Shown here piece by piece: positions 44,963 to 55,469 of a DNA stretch of 64,000 nucleotides (position 1 is its first letter; the number at the start of each line of letters is the position of its first letter). Location of the stretch: assembly GCF_001189955.1 (NCBI RefSeq), contig NZ_LFLT01000005.1:1-64000 (forward strand), read 5' to 3'. The DNA is from Herbaspirillum chlorophenolicum (GTDB lineage Bacteria; Pseudomonadota; Gammaproteobacteria; Burkholderiales; Burkholderiaceae_D). The translations under genes were made by a program, and so were the position numbers. The notes below the pieces were generated by a model. That model saw only the letters and a list, made by a program, of their open reading frames with translations. It searched no databases and had not been told where the DNA came from.

Positions 44963-45871
44963 TTACCGAAGCGTTCGCTCAATTTCCCTTGTAGCGCGCG
45001 ACCGCCATCTCCAGCCGAACAACATGCCCGCCGCTGCCAACAGGATGGCGGCGGCACCGATGAATTGGACTATGTGCAATCGGTGCCCAAATGCCAATGC
45101 ATCCACCAGAAATGCGACCACCGGATAGATGAAGGACAACGCGCCCGTCAAGTGTGTAGGCAAGCGCTGGATGGCACCATACAGCAGGATGTACATCAGT
45201 CCCGTATGCACCACGCCCATCGTCACCAGATAGCCCCAGCCGTCCAGGCCGACAGCGTCTCCGTCCCCATGCAGGGCGAAAGGCGCCAGCATGACAATTC
45301 CCACCAGCACCTGGACCAAGGCAATCAGATGCGGAGGGACACTCTTTAATGCTTTTGTGATGAGTGCCGCTATGGCATAGAAGAATGCAGCCCCCAGCGA
45401 CAGCAACACTCCTATCAAATAGTGGCTACCGTCACTGCCCATATCGGGCCGCCCCTGCACGATGAGCAGCACGCCGGCAAACGATAGCAACAGCCAGCCT
45501 AGCTTCACCCAGGTCAACCGCTCGCGCAGGAACAGCGCGCCCAGTGCCACAAGCATGAATGGTTGCGTGTTGTAGACTGCTGTCGCAATAGAGATTGAAG
45601 CACGCGGATAGGCAGCAAACAGCAGCAACCAGTTGGCGACGATAGCGATACCGCCCAGCATGGCCAGGAAAAGCTGCCGCAAGGAAATTTTGCCGTGCTT
45701 GAGATGCCCCATCGCCGCGCAGACAGGCAACAGCGTGGCAGCCCCGAACAGGCAACGCCAGAACACCACCTCCGAAGCCGGTCGGCCCGACAGCACCACC
45801 AGCCAGCCAATGGTTCCGGAAATCACCATTGCCGCAGTCATTTCCAAAACACCGCGCAAGTTGTCCTTCAT
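44963..45871 (-). CDS. EamA/DMT-superfamily transporter
   Basis: A 302-residue ten-helix drug/metabolite transporter made of two EamA repeats (about residues 10-140 and 155-290). Features are VISGTIGWLVVLSGRPASEV, ASISIATAVYNTQPFMLVAL and the second-repeat signature HLTGALSFIYPVVAFLVDAL. The ATG at 45871 is used; the longer frame starts with TTG. It is divergent from an Lrp/AsnC regulator, an arrangement typical of amino acid exporters. Substrate unknown. Confidence 0.85.
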   Translation of the reverse strand: MKDNLRGVLEMTAAMVISGTIGWLVVLSGRPASEVVFWRCLFGAATLLPVCAAMGHLKHGKISLRQLFLAMLGGIAIVANWLLLFAAYPRASISIATAVYNTQPFMLVALGALFLRERLTWVKLGWLLLSFAGVLLIVQGRPDMGSDGSHYLIGVLLSLGAAFFYAIAALITKALKSVPPHLIALVQVLVGIVMLAPFALHGDGDAVGLDGWGYLVTMGVVHTGLMYILLYGAIQRLPTHLTGALSFIYPVVAFLVDALAFGHRLHIVQFIGAAAILLAAAGMLFGWRWRSRATREIERTLR

Positions 45872-45995
45872 CGGCCAATTCCCGTCGTTAAGCAAGGCTA
45901 TACTTTAATTCGCTGCATTCATTACCCACATACGAAAAACCAGGCAAGCTCTCGAAAATTCCTTCTTTCATTAAGAAAAAAAGGAGAAATACTTT

Positions 45996-46433
45996 ATGAC
46001 GATGGATGATATCGATCGCAGCATCATCAGTTTGCTGCAAGCCGATGCACGGATGTCTACCAAGGCCCTTGCAGAACATATCGGCTTATCCGCACCCAGC
46101 GCCGCCGAGCGGCTGCGGCGCCTGGAGGAGCGAGGCGTGATCCGTGCATTTACCATCGATGTCGATCCGCGCGCCTTGGGCTACTCCTTGCAAGCAATCG
46201 TCCGCATCAAACCCTTGCCGGGAAAGCTGCATGCCGTTCAGAAATTGCTCGAAGCGATTCCCGAGATATCGGAGTGCGACAAGGTGACAGGGGACGATTG
46301 CTTCATCGCCCGCCTGCACCTGCGTTCGATCGAACATCTGGATTTCATACTGGAGCGCATCGTAGACAAGGCGGAAACCAGCACTGCCATCATCAAGTCA
46401 CAACCGGTCACACGACGGCTGCCGGGGGGATGA
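45996..46433 (+). CDS. Lrp/AsnC-family transcriptional regulator
   Basis: A 145-residue leucine-responsive-type regulator. N-terminal HTH (DIDRSIISLLQADARMSTKA then HIGLSAPSAAERLRRLEERG VI), then the RAM ligand-binding domain (ALGYSLQAIVRIKPLPG, CDKVTGDDCFIARLHLRS). AAAGGAG precedes the ATG. It probably controls the divergent EamA transporter gene in response to an amino acid. Confidence 0.9.
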   Translation: MTMDDIDRSIISLLQADARMSTKALAEHIGLSAPSAAERLRRLEERGVIRAFTIDVDPRALGYSLQAIVRIKPLPGKLHAVQKLLEAIPEISECDKVTGDDCFIARLHLRSIEHLDFILERIVDKAETSTAIIKSQPVTRRLPGG

Positions 46434-46446
46434 GGCCCAGGCCGCC

Positions 46447-47787
46447 TCACCCTTCTGCCAAATTGTATTTCTTGATCTTGTCGTAAAGCGTCTTCTTGGG
46501 AATACCCAGGTGTTGCGCAGCTAGCGCCACGCTGCCGCCGGTCTCCCTGAGGGCGAAGGCGATCATCCCCGCTTCGAAATTCTCGACCTGCTGCGGCAGC
46601 GAAATGCCTTCCGATGCCATTTCCCGCACTGGCCCCGCCTCGCTTACCCCCAGCACCCAGCGATCAGCGAAATTGCGCAGCTCGCGCACATTGCCCGGCC
46701 ACTGGCGCTGCTGCCATTGCTGCATCTGCGCCGCGCTCCAGGCCGGTACATCGCGCCGGTAGCGCACCGCGGCGGCCTGGCAGAAATGCGCCAGCAGCAA
46801 TGGGATATCGCTGCCGCGCTGGTTCAGCGTGGGCAGGTCAATGGCGACCACGCCAATGCGGTAATACAGGTCTTCACGGAACTCGCCGCGCGCACTCATC
46901 TGCAGCAGGTCGGCCTTGCTGGCCGCCACCACGCGGCAGTCGATCGCCACCGACTCGTTGCCGCCCAAGCGTTCCAGCCGGCGCTCCTGCAGCACGCGCA
47001 GGAGCTTGACTTGCATGGCCAGCGGCATGCTTTCGATCTCGTCCAGGAACAGGGTGCCGCCGTTGGCGTATTCCAGCTTGCCGATGCGGCGTTTCTGCGC
47101 GCCGGTGAAGGCACCTGCCTCGTGGCCGAAGATCTCGCTTTCGAAGACGGTCTCCGGCAGCGCGCCGCAGTTGAGCGCGACAAATGCCCCCTTGCGGCCG
47201 CTGGCCGCGTGCAGTTGGCGTGCCACGACCTCCTTGCCGGTGCCGGTCTGGCCGTTGATCAGGACATCGACATCGGCCGGCCCGAGGCTGCGGATCAGCG
47301 TGCGCACGCGTTCGATGGCAGATGATTGCCCCACCAGCGGCGGCAGCTCGGGATGGCTGGCCCAGGCTTCGCGCAGCTTGCGGTTTTCCAGCACCAGGCG
47401 GCGCTTTTCCTGCGCGCGCGCCGCCACTTCCAGCAGGCGGTCGGAGGCGAACGGTTTTTCGATGAAGTCGTAGGCGCCGGCACGCATCGCGTCCACCGCC
47501 GTGCCGATGTCTCCGTGACCGGTGACCACGATCACCGGAATGTCCGGATCGATGCCCACGGCATGCTCCAGCAACTCCAGCCCGGATATCCCCGGCAAGC
47601 GCACATCGGTCACCAGGATGCCGCTGAAGTCGCGTGTGATCAGCGGCAGGGCTTCTTCCGCACTGGCCCAGGCACTGACGGAAAAACCGCCCAGCTCCAG
47701 CGTCTGTGCGGTGGCCCGGCGCACCGCCTGTTCATCCTCGACCAGAATGGCTGCGCTGTTGTTGGTGTCGTCGGTGTTTGCATTCAT
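46447..47787 (-). CDS. dctD: Sigma54-dependent response regulator (DctD type)
   Basis: A 446-residue NtrC-family activator. Receiver domain residues 10-130 with the acidic pair ED17-18 and phosphorylation site Asp61 (GILVTDVRLPG); AAA+ domain with Walker A GQTGTGKE, the sigma54-contact loop GAFTGA and Walker B GGTLFLDEIESM; C-terminal Fis-type HTH (ALRETGGSVALAAQHLGIPK KTLYDKIKK). Starts at 47787 (MNANTDD); it begins five bases after dctB ends. Together with DctB it would sense dicarboxylates and open the sigma54 promoter at 51311-51328. The pair also resembles MifS/MifR of Pseudomonas, which control an alpha-ketoglutarate carrier. Confidence 0.9.
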   Translation of the reverse strand: MNANTDDTNNSAAILVEDEQAVRRATAQTLELGGFSVSAWASAEEALPLITRDFSGILVTDVRLPGISGLELLEHAVGIDPDIPVIVVTGHGDIGTAVDAMRAGAYDFIEKPFASDRLLEVAARAQEKRRLVLENRKLREAWASHPELPPLVGQSSAIERVRTLIRSLGPADVDVLINGQTGTGKEVVARQLHAASGRKGAFVALNCGALPETVFESEIFGHEAGAFTGAQKRRIGKLEYANGGTLFLDEIESMPLAMQVKLLRVLQERRLERLGGNESVAIDCRVVAASKADLLQMSARGEFREDLYYRIGVVAIDLPTLNQRGSDIPLLLAHFCQAAAVRYRRDVPAWSAAQMQQWQQRQWPGNVRELRNFADRWVLGVSEAGPVREMASEGISLPQQVENFEAGMIAFALRETGGSVALAAQHLGIPKKTLYDKIKKYNLAEG

Positions 47788-47791
47788 GATG

Positions 47792-49591
47792 TCAGCCGTT
47801 CTTTTGCAGCGGCAGGCGCACGATGAATTCGGCGCCGCCCTGCTCATGGTTATGCGCGGTGAGCTGGCCGTTCATCGCCTGCACGATGGACGAGGAAATC
47901 GCCAGCCCCAGGCCCAGCCCCTTGCTAGAGGACTTGGTAGTGAAAAAAGGTTCGAACAGGTGCGGCGCCACCTCGTCGGAAATGCCGGCGCCCGAGTCAC
48001 GGATACGCACTACGGCCTGCCCGTCCTCAATGTCCAGTACCACGTAGACCTGCTTGCGCGGCGTGTCTTCGACCGCGTCCAGCCCATTGCGCAGCAGGTT
48101 GATCAGGACCTGCTCGGTACGCACCACGTCGCCGGTAATGCTGGCCGGCTGGCGGATATCGATAGCGATGTCCACGCCATGATGCTGGAATTCGCTGCCC
48201 AGCAGCAGCGCCGCCGCCTCGATGGTCTGGCGCAGGTCCACCGTCGCCACCAGGTCGCCGCTCTTGCGGGCGAAGCCCTTCAGCTGGGCAATGATCTTGC
48301 CCATGTTGGCGCTGGCGCTGCTGATGTGTTCCAGGTTCTCCACCGCCTGCGCAGTCTGGCCACGCGCCAGGAACTTCACCGAGTTGTCGGCGAAGGCGCG
48401 GATGGCCGCCAGCGGCTGGTTCAGCTCGTGCGTCACGCCGGCGGCCATCTGCCCCAGCATGGCCAGCTTGCCGGCCTGTACCAGCTCATTCTGGGTGGTG
48501 CGCAAGAGCGTTTCGGTCTGTTGCAGTTTGTCGTACTTGGCAGCGATGGCCTGGTTGGCGGCGGTCAATTCACGCGTGCGCTGGGCGATGCGCAAATCCA
48601 GTTCTTCCGCCGCGCGCCGCAAGGCATCGCGCGATTCCAGCCGCTCCTGCACGCGGCGCCGGTGCTGGTACCAGGCCAGCAGCGAGATCGCCAGCGCCAC
48701 CATGAATAACGCCGCAGCCAGCGTCGCCAGCGTGGCCGAGCGCACCATGCGCGCACGCGACGGATACAGCATCAGTTCCCAACCGAGCTTGGAGACAGGC
48801 CGCGCCACATGCTCGCCGAAACCGCGCTGCAACGCCTTGGGCAAGGTGGTCACGGGCGCGATGGGCAGATCGGCGTACTGGTGCGTGCCCTCCAGCTCGC
48901 GCTGCATGGGTGCGCTCAGCGGCTTGAGGCTGTGGTACTTCCACTCCGGGCGGTTGCTGAGGAAGACCACGCCGCTGGCATCGGTCAGGGCGATCGGGTC
49001 GTCGCTGCTGCTCCAGGTATGTTCGAATTCCGCCAGGTCGACCTTGACCACCATCACGCCGATCGGCGCATCGCCCGAGACCTGGTCCTGGCTGCGGTAG
49101 ATCGGCTGCGCAATGAAATAGCCCGGCTCGCTGGAGATGTTGCCGATGCCATAGAAGCGCCCCGCCCTGCCTTGTACGGCTTCCCGGAAATAAGGGCGGA
49201 AGCCGAAGTCGCGGCCGACGAAACTGAACTCCTCATCCCAGTTGCTTGAGGCCAGCGTCATGCCGGCGGTATTGAGCATGAAGATATGCACGGCATGCGA
49301 CTGGCGCTGGATGATCTTGAAGGCGCGGTTGAGCCGGTCGATCGCGGCGGCGTCTTCAGGGTGCAGCAATACCTGGCGTACGTCGGCCTGGAAGCCCAGC
49401 GCAAACGGCAGGGTCTCGAATTTCTGCAGGATGGATTCCAGATCCATGGCCACGATCTGCAGTTGCGCCGAGCCCAGGCTTTTCTGGTCGGCCGTGGCCT
49501 TGCGCAGGCTGAGCTGATAGGTGACGCCGCACACGGCCAGTGTTGCCGCAATGAAGGCGAGGAACAGCAGCAGGTTTCTTCTGGCTCTCAT
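47792..49591 (-). CDS. dctB: C4-dicarboxylate-type sensor histidine kinase (DctB type)
   Basis: A 599-residue membrane sensor kinase. First membrane segment residues 6-25, a periplasmic double-Cache domain (to about 280, with RPYFREAVQGRAGRFYGIGN typical of dicarboxylate sensors), second segment near 285-308, a coiled linker rich in Arg/Leu, the H box GVTHELNQPLAAIRAFADN with the phosphorylated His, N box LRNGLDAVED and G boxes RDSGAGISD and GLGLGLAISSSIV. It is followed directly by dctD and preceded by the permease gene on the same strand. Confidence 0.9.
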   Translation of the reverse strand: MRARRNLLLFLAFIAATLAVCGVTYQLSLRKATADQKSLGSAQLQIVAMDLESILQKFETLPFALGFQADVRQVLLHPEDAAAIDRLNRAFKIIQRQSHAVHIFMLNTAGMTLASSNWDEEFSFVGRDFGFRPYFREAVQGRAGRFYGIGNISSEPGYFIAQPIYRSQDQVSGDAPIGVMVVKVDLAEFEHTWSSSDDPIALTDASGVVFLSNRPEWKYHSLKPLSAPMQRELEGTHQYADLPIAPVTTLPKALQRGFGEHVARPVSKLGWELMLYPSRARMVRSATLATLAAALFMVALAISLLAWYQHRRRVQERLESRDALRRAAEELDLRIAQRTRELTAANQAIAAKYDKLQQTETLLRTTQNELVQAGKLAMLGQMAAGVTHELNQPLAAIRAFADNSVKFLARGQTAQAVENLEHISSASANMGKIIAQLKGFARKSGDLVATVDLRQTIEAAALLLGSEFQHHGVDIAIDIRQPASITGDVVRTEQVLINLLRNGLDAVEDTPRKQVYVVLDIEDGQAVVRIRDSGAGISDEVAPHLFEPFFTTKSSSKGLGLGLAISSSIVQAMNGQLTAHNHEQGGAEFIVRLPLQKNG

Positions 49592-49749
49592 GCGCTCGTG
49601 TGGTGGGGAGGAGATGCGGCAGGATGCCCGCCGGTGCGCGGGCTCCGAATGCGACGCAGCGCCTGAAAAGGCGCCGCGTCCAGCCGTGATTCAACCGTAA
49701 TGATAGCGCGGATGCGGCCGGCCCAGCCTCATCTTCCGGCACACCGGAA

Positions 49750-51111
49750 TCAGGCCGGCTTGTGCACCTTGGTACCGCCTGCGCCCCTGCCAGTGTCGTC
49801 TGCGCCATCGTCGACATGCACGTCGTCATGCAAATGGCCGTCGCGTTGCGGGTCAGGCATGCGCAGGGACACGATCAGCGCCACCAGGCACATGGCGGAC
49901 ACATACCAGTAGAACACCGATTCCATACCGGCAGACTTCAGCGACAGCGCCACGAATTCAGCCGAGCCGCCGAAGATGGCATTGCCCACCGCGTACGACA
50001 GGCCCACGCCCAGCGCACGCACCTCGGCCGGGAACATCTCGGCCTTGATCAGGCCGCCGATCGATGTGTAGAAGCTGACGATGGTCAGGGCCAGGATGGC
50101 GAAGCCGAACGCCGCGTACGGGCTGGAAACGTCTTTCAGGAAATGCAGGATGGGGAAGGTGCACACCATGCCCAGGAAGGCGAAGCACAGCATGGAATTG
50201 CGGCGGCCGATCTTGTCCGAGATGGCGCCGAAAATCGGTTGCAGGATCATGTACACAAACAATGCGCCGGTCATCACGCCGTTGACCACCTTGGGGTCCA
50301 TGCCGGCCGTGTTGACCAGGTATTTCTGCATGTAGGTGGTGAAGGTGTAGAACATCAGCGAGCCGCCGGCGGTAAAGCCGACCACGTTGATGAAGGCGCG
50401 CTTGTGCTGCAGCAAGCCTTTCAGGGTGCCGGCATCCTTCTTCTTGCGCACGTCGGCCGAGGCGGTCTCGGCCAGCGAGCTGCGCAGGTACATCGCCACC
50501 AGCGCGCCCAGGGCGCCCAGCACGAAAGGCACGCGCCAGCCCCAGGCCATCAGCTCTTCCTTGCTCAGCCATTGCTGCATACCGAACAACACCAGCACCG
50601 CCAGCAGTTGTCCGCCGATCAGCGTCACATACTGGAAAGAGGCGAAGAAGCCGCGCTTGCCATTGGGCGCCACCTCACTCATGTAGGTGGCCGAGGTACC
50701 GTACTCGCCGCCCACCGAAAGGCCCTGGAACAAGCGCGCCACCAGCAGCAGCGCCGGCGCCCAGGCGCCGATGGCGGCATAGGTCGGCATCAGCGCCACG
50801 GCCAGCGAGCCGCCGCACATCATCAGCACGGAAATCAGCATGGAAGTCTTGCGGCCATGCTTGTCGGCGATGCGGCCGAACAGCCAGCCGCCGATCGGGC
50901 GCATCAGGAAACCGGCGGCGAACACGCCGGCGGTATTCAACAGTTGCGAGGTCGGATCGCCCTTGGGGAAGAAGGCCGGCGCGAAATAGATCGCACAGAA
51001 GGAGTAGACGTAGAAGTCGAACCATTCGACCAGGTTGCCTGATGATGCGCCGAGGATGGCGAAGATGCGCTTGCGGTATTCCGCCGGGCTCAATTGCTGT
51101 TTGCCGCTCAT
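49750..51111 (-). CDS. kgtP: MHS-family MFS dicarboxylate/alpha-ketoglutarate permease
   Basis: A 453-residue 12-helix proton symporter of the metabolite:H+ symporter family. Typical stretches are [61 protein letters not shown] and [20 protein letters not shown]; these point to KgtP. The C-terminal tail is unusually rich in His and Asp ([16 protein letters not shown]) and could bind metal. AGGAG precedes the ATG. It is the first gene before dctB-dctD and has a sigma54 promoter about 190 bases upstream, so the sensor pair most likely controls this carrier. Confidence 0.85.
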   Translation of the reverse strand: MSGKQQLSPAEYRKRIFAILGASSGNLVEWFDFYVYSFCAIYFAPAFFPKGDPTSQLLNTAGVFAAGFLMRPIGGWLFGRIADKHGRKTSMLISVLMMCGGSLAVALMPTYAAIGAWAPALLLVARLFQGLSVGGEYGTSATYMSEVAPNGKRGFFASFQYVTLIGGQLLAVLVLFGMQQWLSKEELMAWGWRVPFVLGALGALVAMYLRSSLAETASADVRKKKDAGTLKGLLQHKRAFINVVGFTAGGSLMFYTFTTYMQKYLVNTAGMDPKVVNGVMTGALFVYMILQPIFGAISDKIGRRNSMLCFAFLGMVCTFPILHFLKDVSSPYAAFGFAILALTIVSFYTSIGGLIKAEMFPAEVRALGVGLSYAVGNAIFGGSAEFVALSLKSAGMESVFYWYVSAMCLVALIVSLRMPDPQRDGHLHDDVHVDDGADDTGRGAGGTKVHKPA

Positions 51112-51310
51112 GGAGATCTCCTGTTGTCGCCGCCCCCTTCCTGTCCGGTTCGGCGGCGCTGTTTTTGCCCTCGCGCATCCGGTGCCGGATTGCCGGACCG
51201 GATGCGTTTTTCGAGAGCGGGAAATGGGGAGAAGACGCGACGCTAATGCGCGTGCGAAAGAACTGCCTGCATCATGTCTGTCTCCGCCTGCTTTGTTTAT
51301 GGGGTAGTCA

Positions 51311-51328
51311 TTGCAGGCTTCGTGCCAG
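51311..51328 (-). promoter_or_regulatory. Sigma54 promoter of the permease gene
   Basis: On the minus strand CTGGCACGAAGCCTGCAA, matching the consensus TGGCACG-N4-TTGCA except for one T to C. The GG and GC elements have the correct spacing. The gene downstream encodes the permease, and a sigma54 activator gene lies in the same cluster. The rest of 51112-51522 holds no gene. Confidence 0.7.
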
Positions 51329-51522
51329 AGCGAGGCGGGCTTGAACGAATGGTTAAGCCACTGTTTTCAAAGGATTTTTTGCGGAAGAAATTTTCATGCG
51401 ACGCAACAATCGTGCGGATGTCCGGAATGCAGCAAAGCGGTGCTTGCGGGATTCCATCCAGATGGGCTGCAGAGTCTGCGGGCGAGGAAATACGAGCCGG
51501 CCGGCCATTTCCTGAATGCGGC

Positions 51523-51552
51523 TAACGACGCTGGGCCTTGCTTTCGCCGGGG
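51523..51552. repeat. REP-like element
   Basis: TAACGACGCTGGGCCTTGCT and TTCGCCGGGG, a single copy of the element also seen at 19311-19407, located between the maeB terminator and the permease promoter region. Confidence 0.5.
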
Positions 51553-51570
51553 CTTCGGAGCTGAAAAAAG

Positions 51571-51602
51571 AAAAACGGCACATGTCTTCCGACATGCACC
51601 GC
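51571..51602 (-). terminator. Terminator of maeB
   Basis: Stem of 11 pairs (CGGTGCATGTC-GGAA-GACATGTGCCG on the minus strand), followed by TTTTTCTTTTTT. Two pairs are G-U only when read as minus-strand RNA, which fits the maeB direction. Confidence 0.85.
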
Positions 51603-51639
51603 TTTTCTGGTACCGCTGTTTGCCTGTACGGGCTGCCGA

Positions 51640-53952
51640 TCAACGCTCCGACAACGCGTCCATCACGCACAGCGCCGTCATGTTGATGATGCGGCGAACC
51701 GTTGCCGACGGTGTCAGGATGTGAACCGGCTTGGCGCAACCCAGCAGGATGGGGCCGATCGCCACGCCGTTGCCCGATGCGGTCTTCAGCAGGTTGTAGG
51801 CAATGTTGGCTGCGTCGATATTGGGCATGACCAGCAGGTTGGCATCGCCCTTCAACGGCGAATCGGGGATCGCGGCGTTCAGGAGCTTGCTGTCGAGCGC
51901 CGTGTCGCCATGCATTTCACCGTCCACTTCCAGGTCCGGCGCAACTTCACGGATGATCGACAGCGCCTCGCGCATCTTGCGGGCCGATTCGCTGTTGCTG
52001 GAACCGAAGTTCGAATGCGACAGCAGCGCGGCGCGCGGATGCAGGCCGAAGCGGCGCATTTCCTCCGCGGCCAAGATGGTGATCTCGGCCAGTTCCTGCG
52101 CGTTCGGGTTCTCGTTGACGTGCGTATCGACCAGCACCAGCTGGCGGTTCGGCAGGATCACCGCGTTCATGGCGGCATAGACATTCACGCCCTCGCGCTT
52201 GCCCAGCACCTGGTCGATGTAGTGCAAGTGCAGTTGGGTCGTGCCGTAAGTGCCGCAGATCATGCCGTCGGCGTCGCCCTTGTGGATCGCCATGGAACCG
52301 ATCAGGGTATGGCGGCGGCGCATTTCCAGCTTGGCGTACTGCTCGGTGACGCCCTTGCGGCGCGACATTTCCAGGAAACTCTGCCAGTAATCGCGGTAGC
52401 GGCTGTCGAAGTTCGGGTTGATGACTTCGAAGTCGATGCCCGGACGCAGGCGCAGGCCGAATTTCTTGATGCGCTGTTCCAGCACTTCCGGGCGGCCAAC
52501 CAGGATGGGCTTGGCCAGGTTTTCATCGACGATCACCTGTACCGCACGCAGCACGCGCTCTTCCTCGCCTTCGGCGTAGACGATGCGCTTCTTGGCTTCC
52601 GCGGCCTTCTTGGCGACCTGGAAGATCGGGCGCATGAAGGTGCCGCTGTGGTAAACGAACTGCTCCAGTTTTTCGGCGTAGGCAGCCATGTCCTTGATCG
52701 GGCGTGCAGCCACGCCGGATTCTTCGGCGGCGCGCGCGACGGCTGGTGCGATCTTGATCATCAGGCGCGGGTCGAACGGCTTGGGAATGATGTATTCCGG
52801 GCCGAAGGACAGGTTGGTCACGCCGTAGGTGGCGGCCACGATGTCGGACTGCTCGGCCTGTGCCAGCTCAGCGATGGCGTGCACGGTGGCGATTTCCATC
52901 TCGCGGGTGATGGTGGTCGCACCCGAATCCAGCGCGCCGCGGAAGATGTACGGGAAGCACAGCACATTGTTGACCTGGTTCGGATAGTCCGAACGGCCGG
53001 TGGCGATGATGGCGTCGTCGCGCACGGCCTTGACGTCTTCCGGCAGGATTTCCGGGGTCGGGTTGGCCAGCGCCAGCACCAGCGGACGCGGTCCCATCTG
53101 CTTGACCATGTCCTGCTTGAGCACGCCGGCGGCGGACAAGCCCAGGAAAATGTCGGCATTGGGGATGACGTCGGCCAGGGTGCGCGCATCGGTTTCGCGG
53201 GCGAAACGCTCCTTGTCCGGATCCATCAGTTCGGTGCGGCCCTTGTAGACCACGCCGGCCAGGTCGGTGACGTAGATGTTCTCGATCGGGAAGCCGAGGT
53301 CGACGATCAGGTCCAGGCAAGCCAGCGCTGCCGCGCCCGCGCCGGAGACCACCAGCTTGACTTCCTTGATGTTCTTGCCGACCACCTTCAGGCCGTTCAG
53401 GATAGCCGCGCCGACGATGATGGCGGTGCCGTGCTGGTCATCGTGGAAGACGGGGATCTTCATCCGCTCGCGCAGCTTGCGCTCGATGTAGAAGCACTCT
53501 GGCGCCTTGATGTCTTCCAGGTTAATGCCGCCGAAGGTCGGCTCCAGGGCTGCGATCACGTCGATCAGCTTGTCCGGGTCGTTTTCATTGACTTCGATGT
53601 CGAACACATCGATGCCCGCGAACTTCTTGAACAGCACGCCCTTGCCTTCCATCACCGGCTTGGAAGCCAGCGGGCCGATGTTGCCCAGGCCCAGCACGGC
53701 GGTGCCGTTGCTGATCACAGCTACCAGGTTGCCGCGGGCAGTGTATTTGAATGCGTTGGCCGGGTCGGCCACGATTTCTTCGCAAGCCGCGGCCACGCCG
53801 GGAGAATACGCCAGGGAGAGATCACGCTGGTTGGTCAGCAGCTTGGTGGGAGTGACGCTGATCTTGCCCGGTGTCGGAAACTCGTGGTACTCCAGCGCTG
53901 CCTGACGAAGTTGCTGACGCACTTCTTCTTTCTTACTGATCATCGAATCCAT
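51640..53952 (-). CDS. maeB: NADP-dependent malic enzyme with phosphotransacetylase-like domain
   Basis: A 770-residue MaeB converting malate to pyruvate, CO2 and NADPH. N-terminal malic domain ([15 protein letters not shown], catalytic region [19 protein letters not shown] with metal ligands EDIKAP), NAD(P) domain ([16 protein letters not shown]), then from about residue 440 a phosphate acetyltransferase-like domain ([43 protein letters not shown]) which is regulatory in known enzymes and binds acetyl-CoA. The start [15 protein letters not shown] at 53952 is used. A monocistronic unit with its own terminator. Confidence 0.95.
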   Translation of the reverse strand: MDSMISKKEEVRQQLRQAALEYHEFPTPGKISVTPTKLLTNQRDLSLAYSPGVAAACEEIVADPANAFKYTARGNLVAVISNGTAVLGLGNIGPLASKPVMEGKGVLFKKFAGIDVFDIEVNENDPDKLIDVIAALEPTFGGINLEDIKAPECFYIERKLRERMKIPVFHDDQHGTAIIVGAAILNGLKVVGKNIKEVKLVVSGAGAAALACLDLIVDLGFPIENIYVTDLAGVVYKGRTELMDPDKERFARETDARTLADVIPNADIFLGLSAAGVLKQDMVKQMGPRPLVLALANPTPEILPEDVKAVRDDAIIATGRSDYPNQVNNVLCFPYIFRGALDSGATTITREMEIATVHAIAELAQAEQSDIVAATYGVTNLSFGPEYIIPKPFDPRLMIKIAPAVARAAEESGVAARPIKDMAAYAEKLEQFVYHSGTFMRPIFQVAKKAAEAKKRIVYAEGEEERVLRAVQVIVDENLAKPILVGRPEVLEQRIKKFGLRLRPGIDFEVINPNFDSRYRDYWQSFLEMSRRKGVTEQYAKLEMRRRHTLIGSMAIHKGDADGMICGTYGTTQLHLHYIDQVLGKREGVNVYAAMNAVILPNRQLVLVDTHVNENPNAQELAEITILAAEEMRRFGLHPRAALLSHSNFGSSNSESARKMREALSIIREVAPDLEVDGEMHGDTALDSKLLNAAIPDSPLKGDANLLVMPNIDAANIAYNLLKTASGNGVAIGPILLGCAKPVHILTPSATVRRIINMTALCVMDALSER

Positions 53953-54503
53953 AACTCTGTATTCTCTATGTTGACTTGCGAAGACCGTCGATTCTAGCAG
54001 AGGTCGGCCTTCAATCATAGGCCGCCGATTTCATGCTGCCCCGCGCAAAGCCAGTCCGGAACAGGCTTTGCGGCGTTTCATCGGCGGAGCGTGATGTCCG
54101 CGAACATGCCCTTCCACGGTGCAATTGACGACTGTTAGTGACGTGATGGGTACACGTTACGCGCAGCTTCGCAATGGCGAATCTTTACTCGCCTGCGCTG
54201 GCCGGGAAGGACGTTGTGGAAAGTCCTTACCGGCCTGGCGGCGCTGGCCGGCAAGGCTTTTGGCCCGGCGGCAGCGGTGTGCAGGCGCGGAGGTGATATA
54301 CCGGTGCCCTGCCGCTCACATTTTTCCGGGATCAGTTTCCGCCTCCGCTACGAAGTTTCAGGGAAAATCGACAGCGCGCTCTTTCAGTGCATTCGCTGCA
54401 GCGCAACATCCGATTCCTTGTCCTGCCGGGCGTATGCGGAAACATATCGGCGAACGCTGATATTGTCCTCCAGAAGCGATGACAGATTAGTTACAATCGC
54501 CTC
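53953..54503. other. Divergent intergenic region between maeB and thiL
   Basis: About 550 bases without a frame I can support. It contains G+C-rich inverted segments (for example CCGGCCTGGCGGCGCTGGCCGG near 54230-54250). No known RNA element is recognised. It must hold the promoters of maeB and thiL. Confidence 0.4.
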
Positions 54504-55469
54504 ATGCTCTCCGAATTCGAACTTATTGCGCGCTATTTCAGCCGCCCGCTTGCTCCCGACAGCCGCACGGCGCTCGGGGTCGGCGATGATTGCGCGCTGA
54601 TGATGCCGGCTCCGGGCATGCAACTGGCCATCTCCAGCGACATGCTGGTCTCCGGCCGCCATTTTTTCCCCGATGCAGATCCGCTGGCGCTGGGCCACAA
54701 ATGCCTGGCGGTCAACCTGTCCGACCTGGCGGCGATGGGCGCCAAACCGATCGCCTTCACACTGGCGCTGGCCCTGCCCGAAGCCGATCCTGAATGGCTG
54801 GCGCCGTTCGCCAACGGCATGCTGGCGCTGGCCGACCGCCACGGCTGCGAGCTGATCGGCGGCGACACCACCAAGGGACCGCTGACCATCAGCATCACCG
54901 TGTTCGGCGAAGTGCCGTCGCAACAGGCGCTGCGGCGCGATGCCGCTCGCGCCGGCGACGATATCTGGATTTCCGGCTCGCTGGGCGATGCGCGCCTGGC
55001 GCTGGCCGGCTACCGCAACGAACTCGCGCTGTCCGACCATGAGCTTCTGCAGGCCGCGCCGCGCATGCATGAGCCGACGCCGCGTGTGGAGCTGGGCATC
55101 GCGCTGCGCGGCATTGCACATGCCGCCATCGATATCTCCGATGGCCTGGCCGGCGACCTCGGCCATATCCTGCAACGCTCCAACCTCGGCGCCACGCTGG
55201 ACGCAGACGCCCTGCCGCCCGGCAACGTGCTGCAGCAGCGCGAGCTCGAACTGCGCCGCCGCTTCACGCTCAACGGCGGCGACGACTACGAACTCTGCTT
55301 TACCGCCCCGGTCCGCCTGCGCCATGCGGTGGAGAAGGCCGCACATGCGGCCGGCGTCGAAGTCGCCCGCGTCGGCACGATGGAGCATGCCCCCGGCCTG
55401 CGCATCGTCGATGCCGGCGGCGAACCGCTACAGCTGGAGCTCGGCTCCTTCGACCATTTCCGTTCATGA
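54504..55469 (+). CDS. thiL: Thiamine-monophosphate kinase
   Basis: A 321-residue ThiL that phosphorylates thiamine monophosphate to the active diphosphate. Conserved ATP/Mg segments are LGVGDDCALM, SSDMLVSGRHFF, KCLAVNLSDLAAMGA, GGDTTKG, AIDISDGLAGDLGHIL and LNGGDDYELCFT. It overlaps pgpA by four bases, the usual betaproteobacterial pairing. Confidence 0.96.
   Translation: MLSEFELIARYFSRPLAPDSRTALGVGDDCALMMPAPGMQLAISSDMLVSGRHFFPDADPLALGHKCLAVNLSDLAAMGAKPIAFTLALALPEADPEWLAPFANGMLALADRHGCELIGGDTTKGPLTISITVFGEVPSQQALRRDAARAGDDIWISGSLGDARLALAGYRNELALSDHELLQAAPRMHEPTPRVELGIALRGIAHAAIDISDGLAGDLGHILQRSNLGATLDADALPPGNVLQQRELELRRRFTLNGGDDYELCFTAPVRLRHAVEKAAHAAGVEVARVGTMEHAPGLRIVDAGGEPLQLELGSFDHFRS

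Noticed and set aside
54214-54600. A 128-codon frame before and into thiL
   Set aside because: Overlaps the thiL start out of frame and has no family resemblance.
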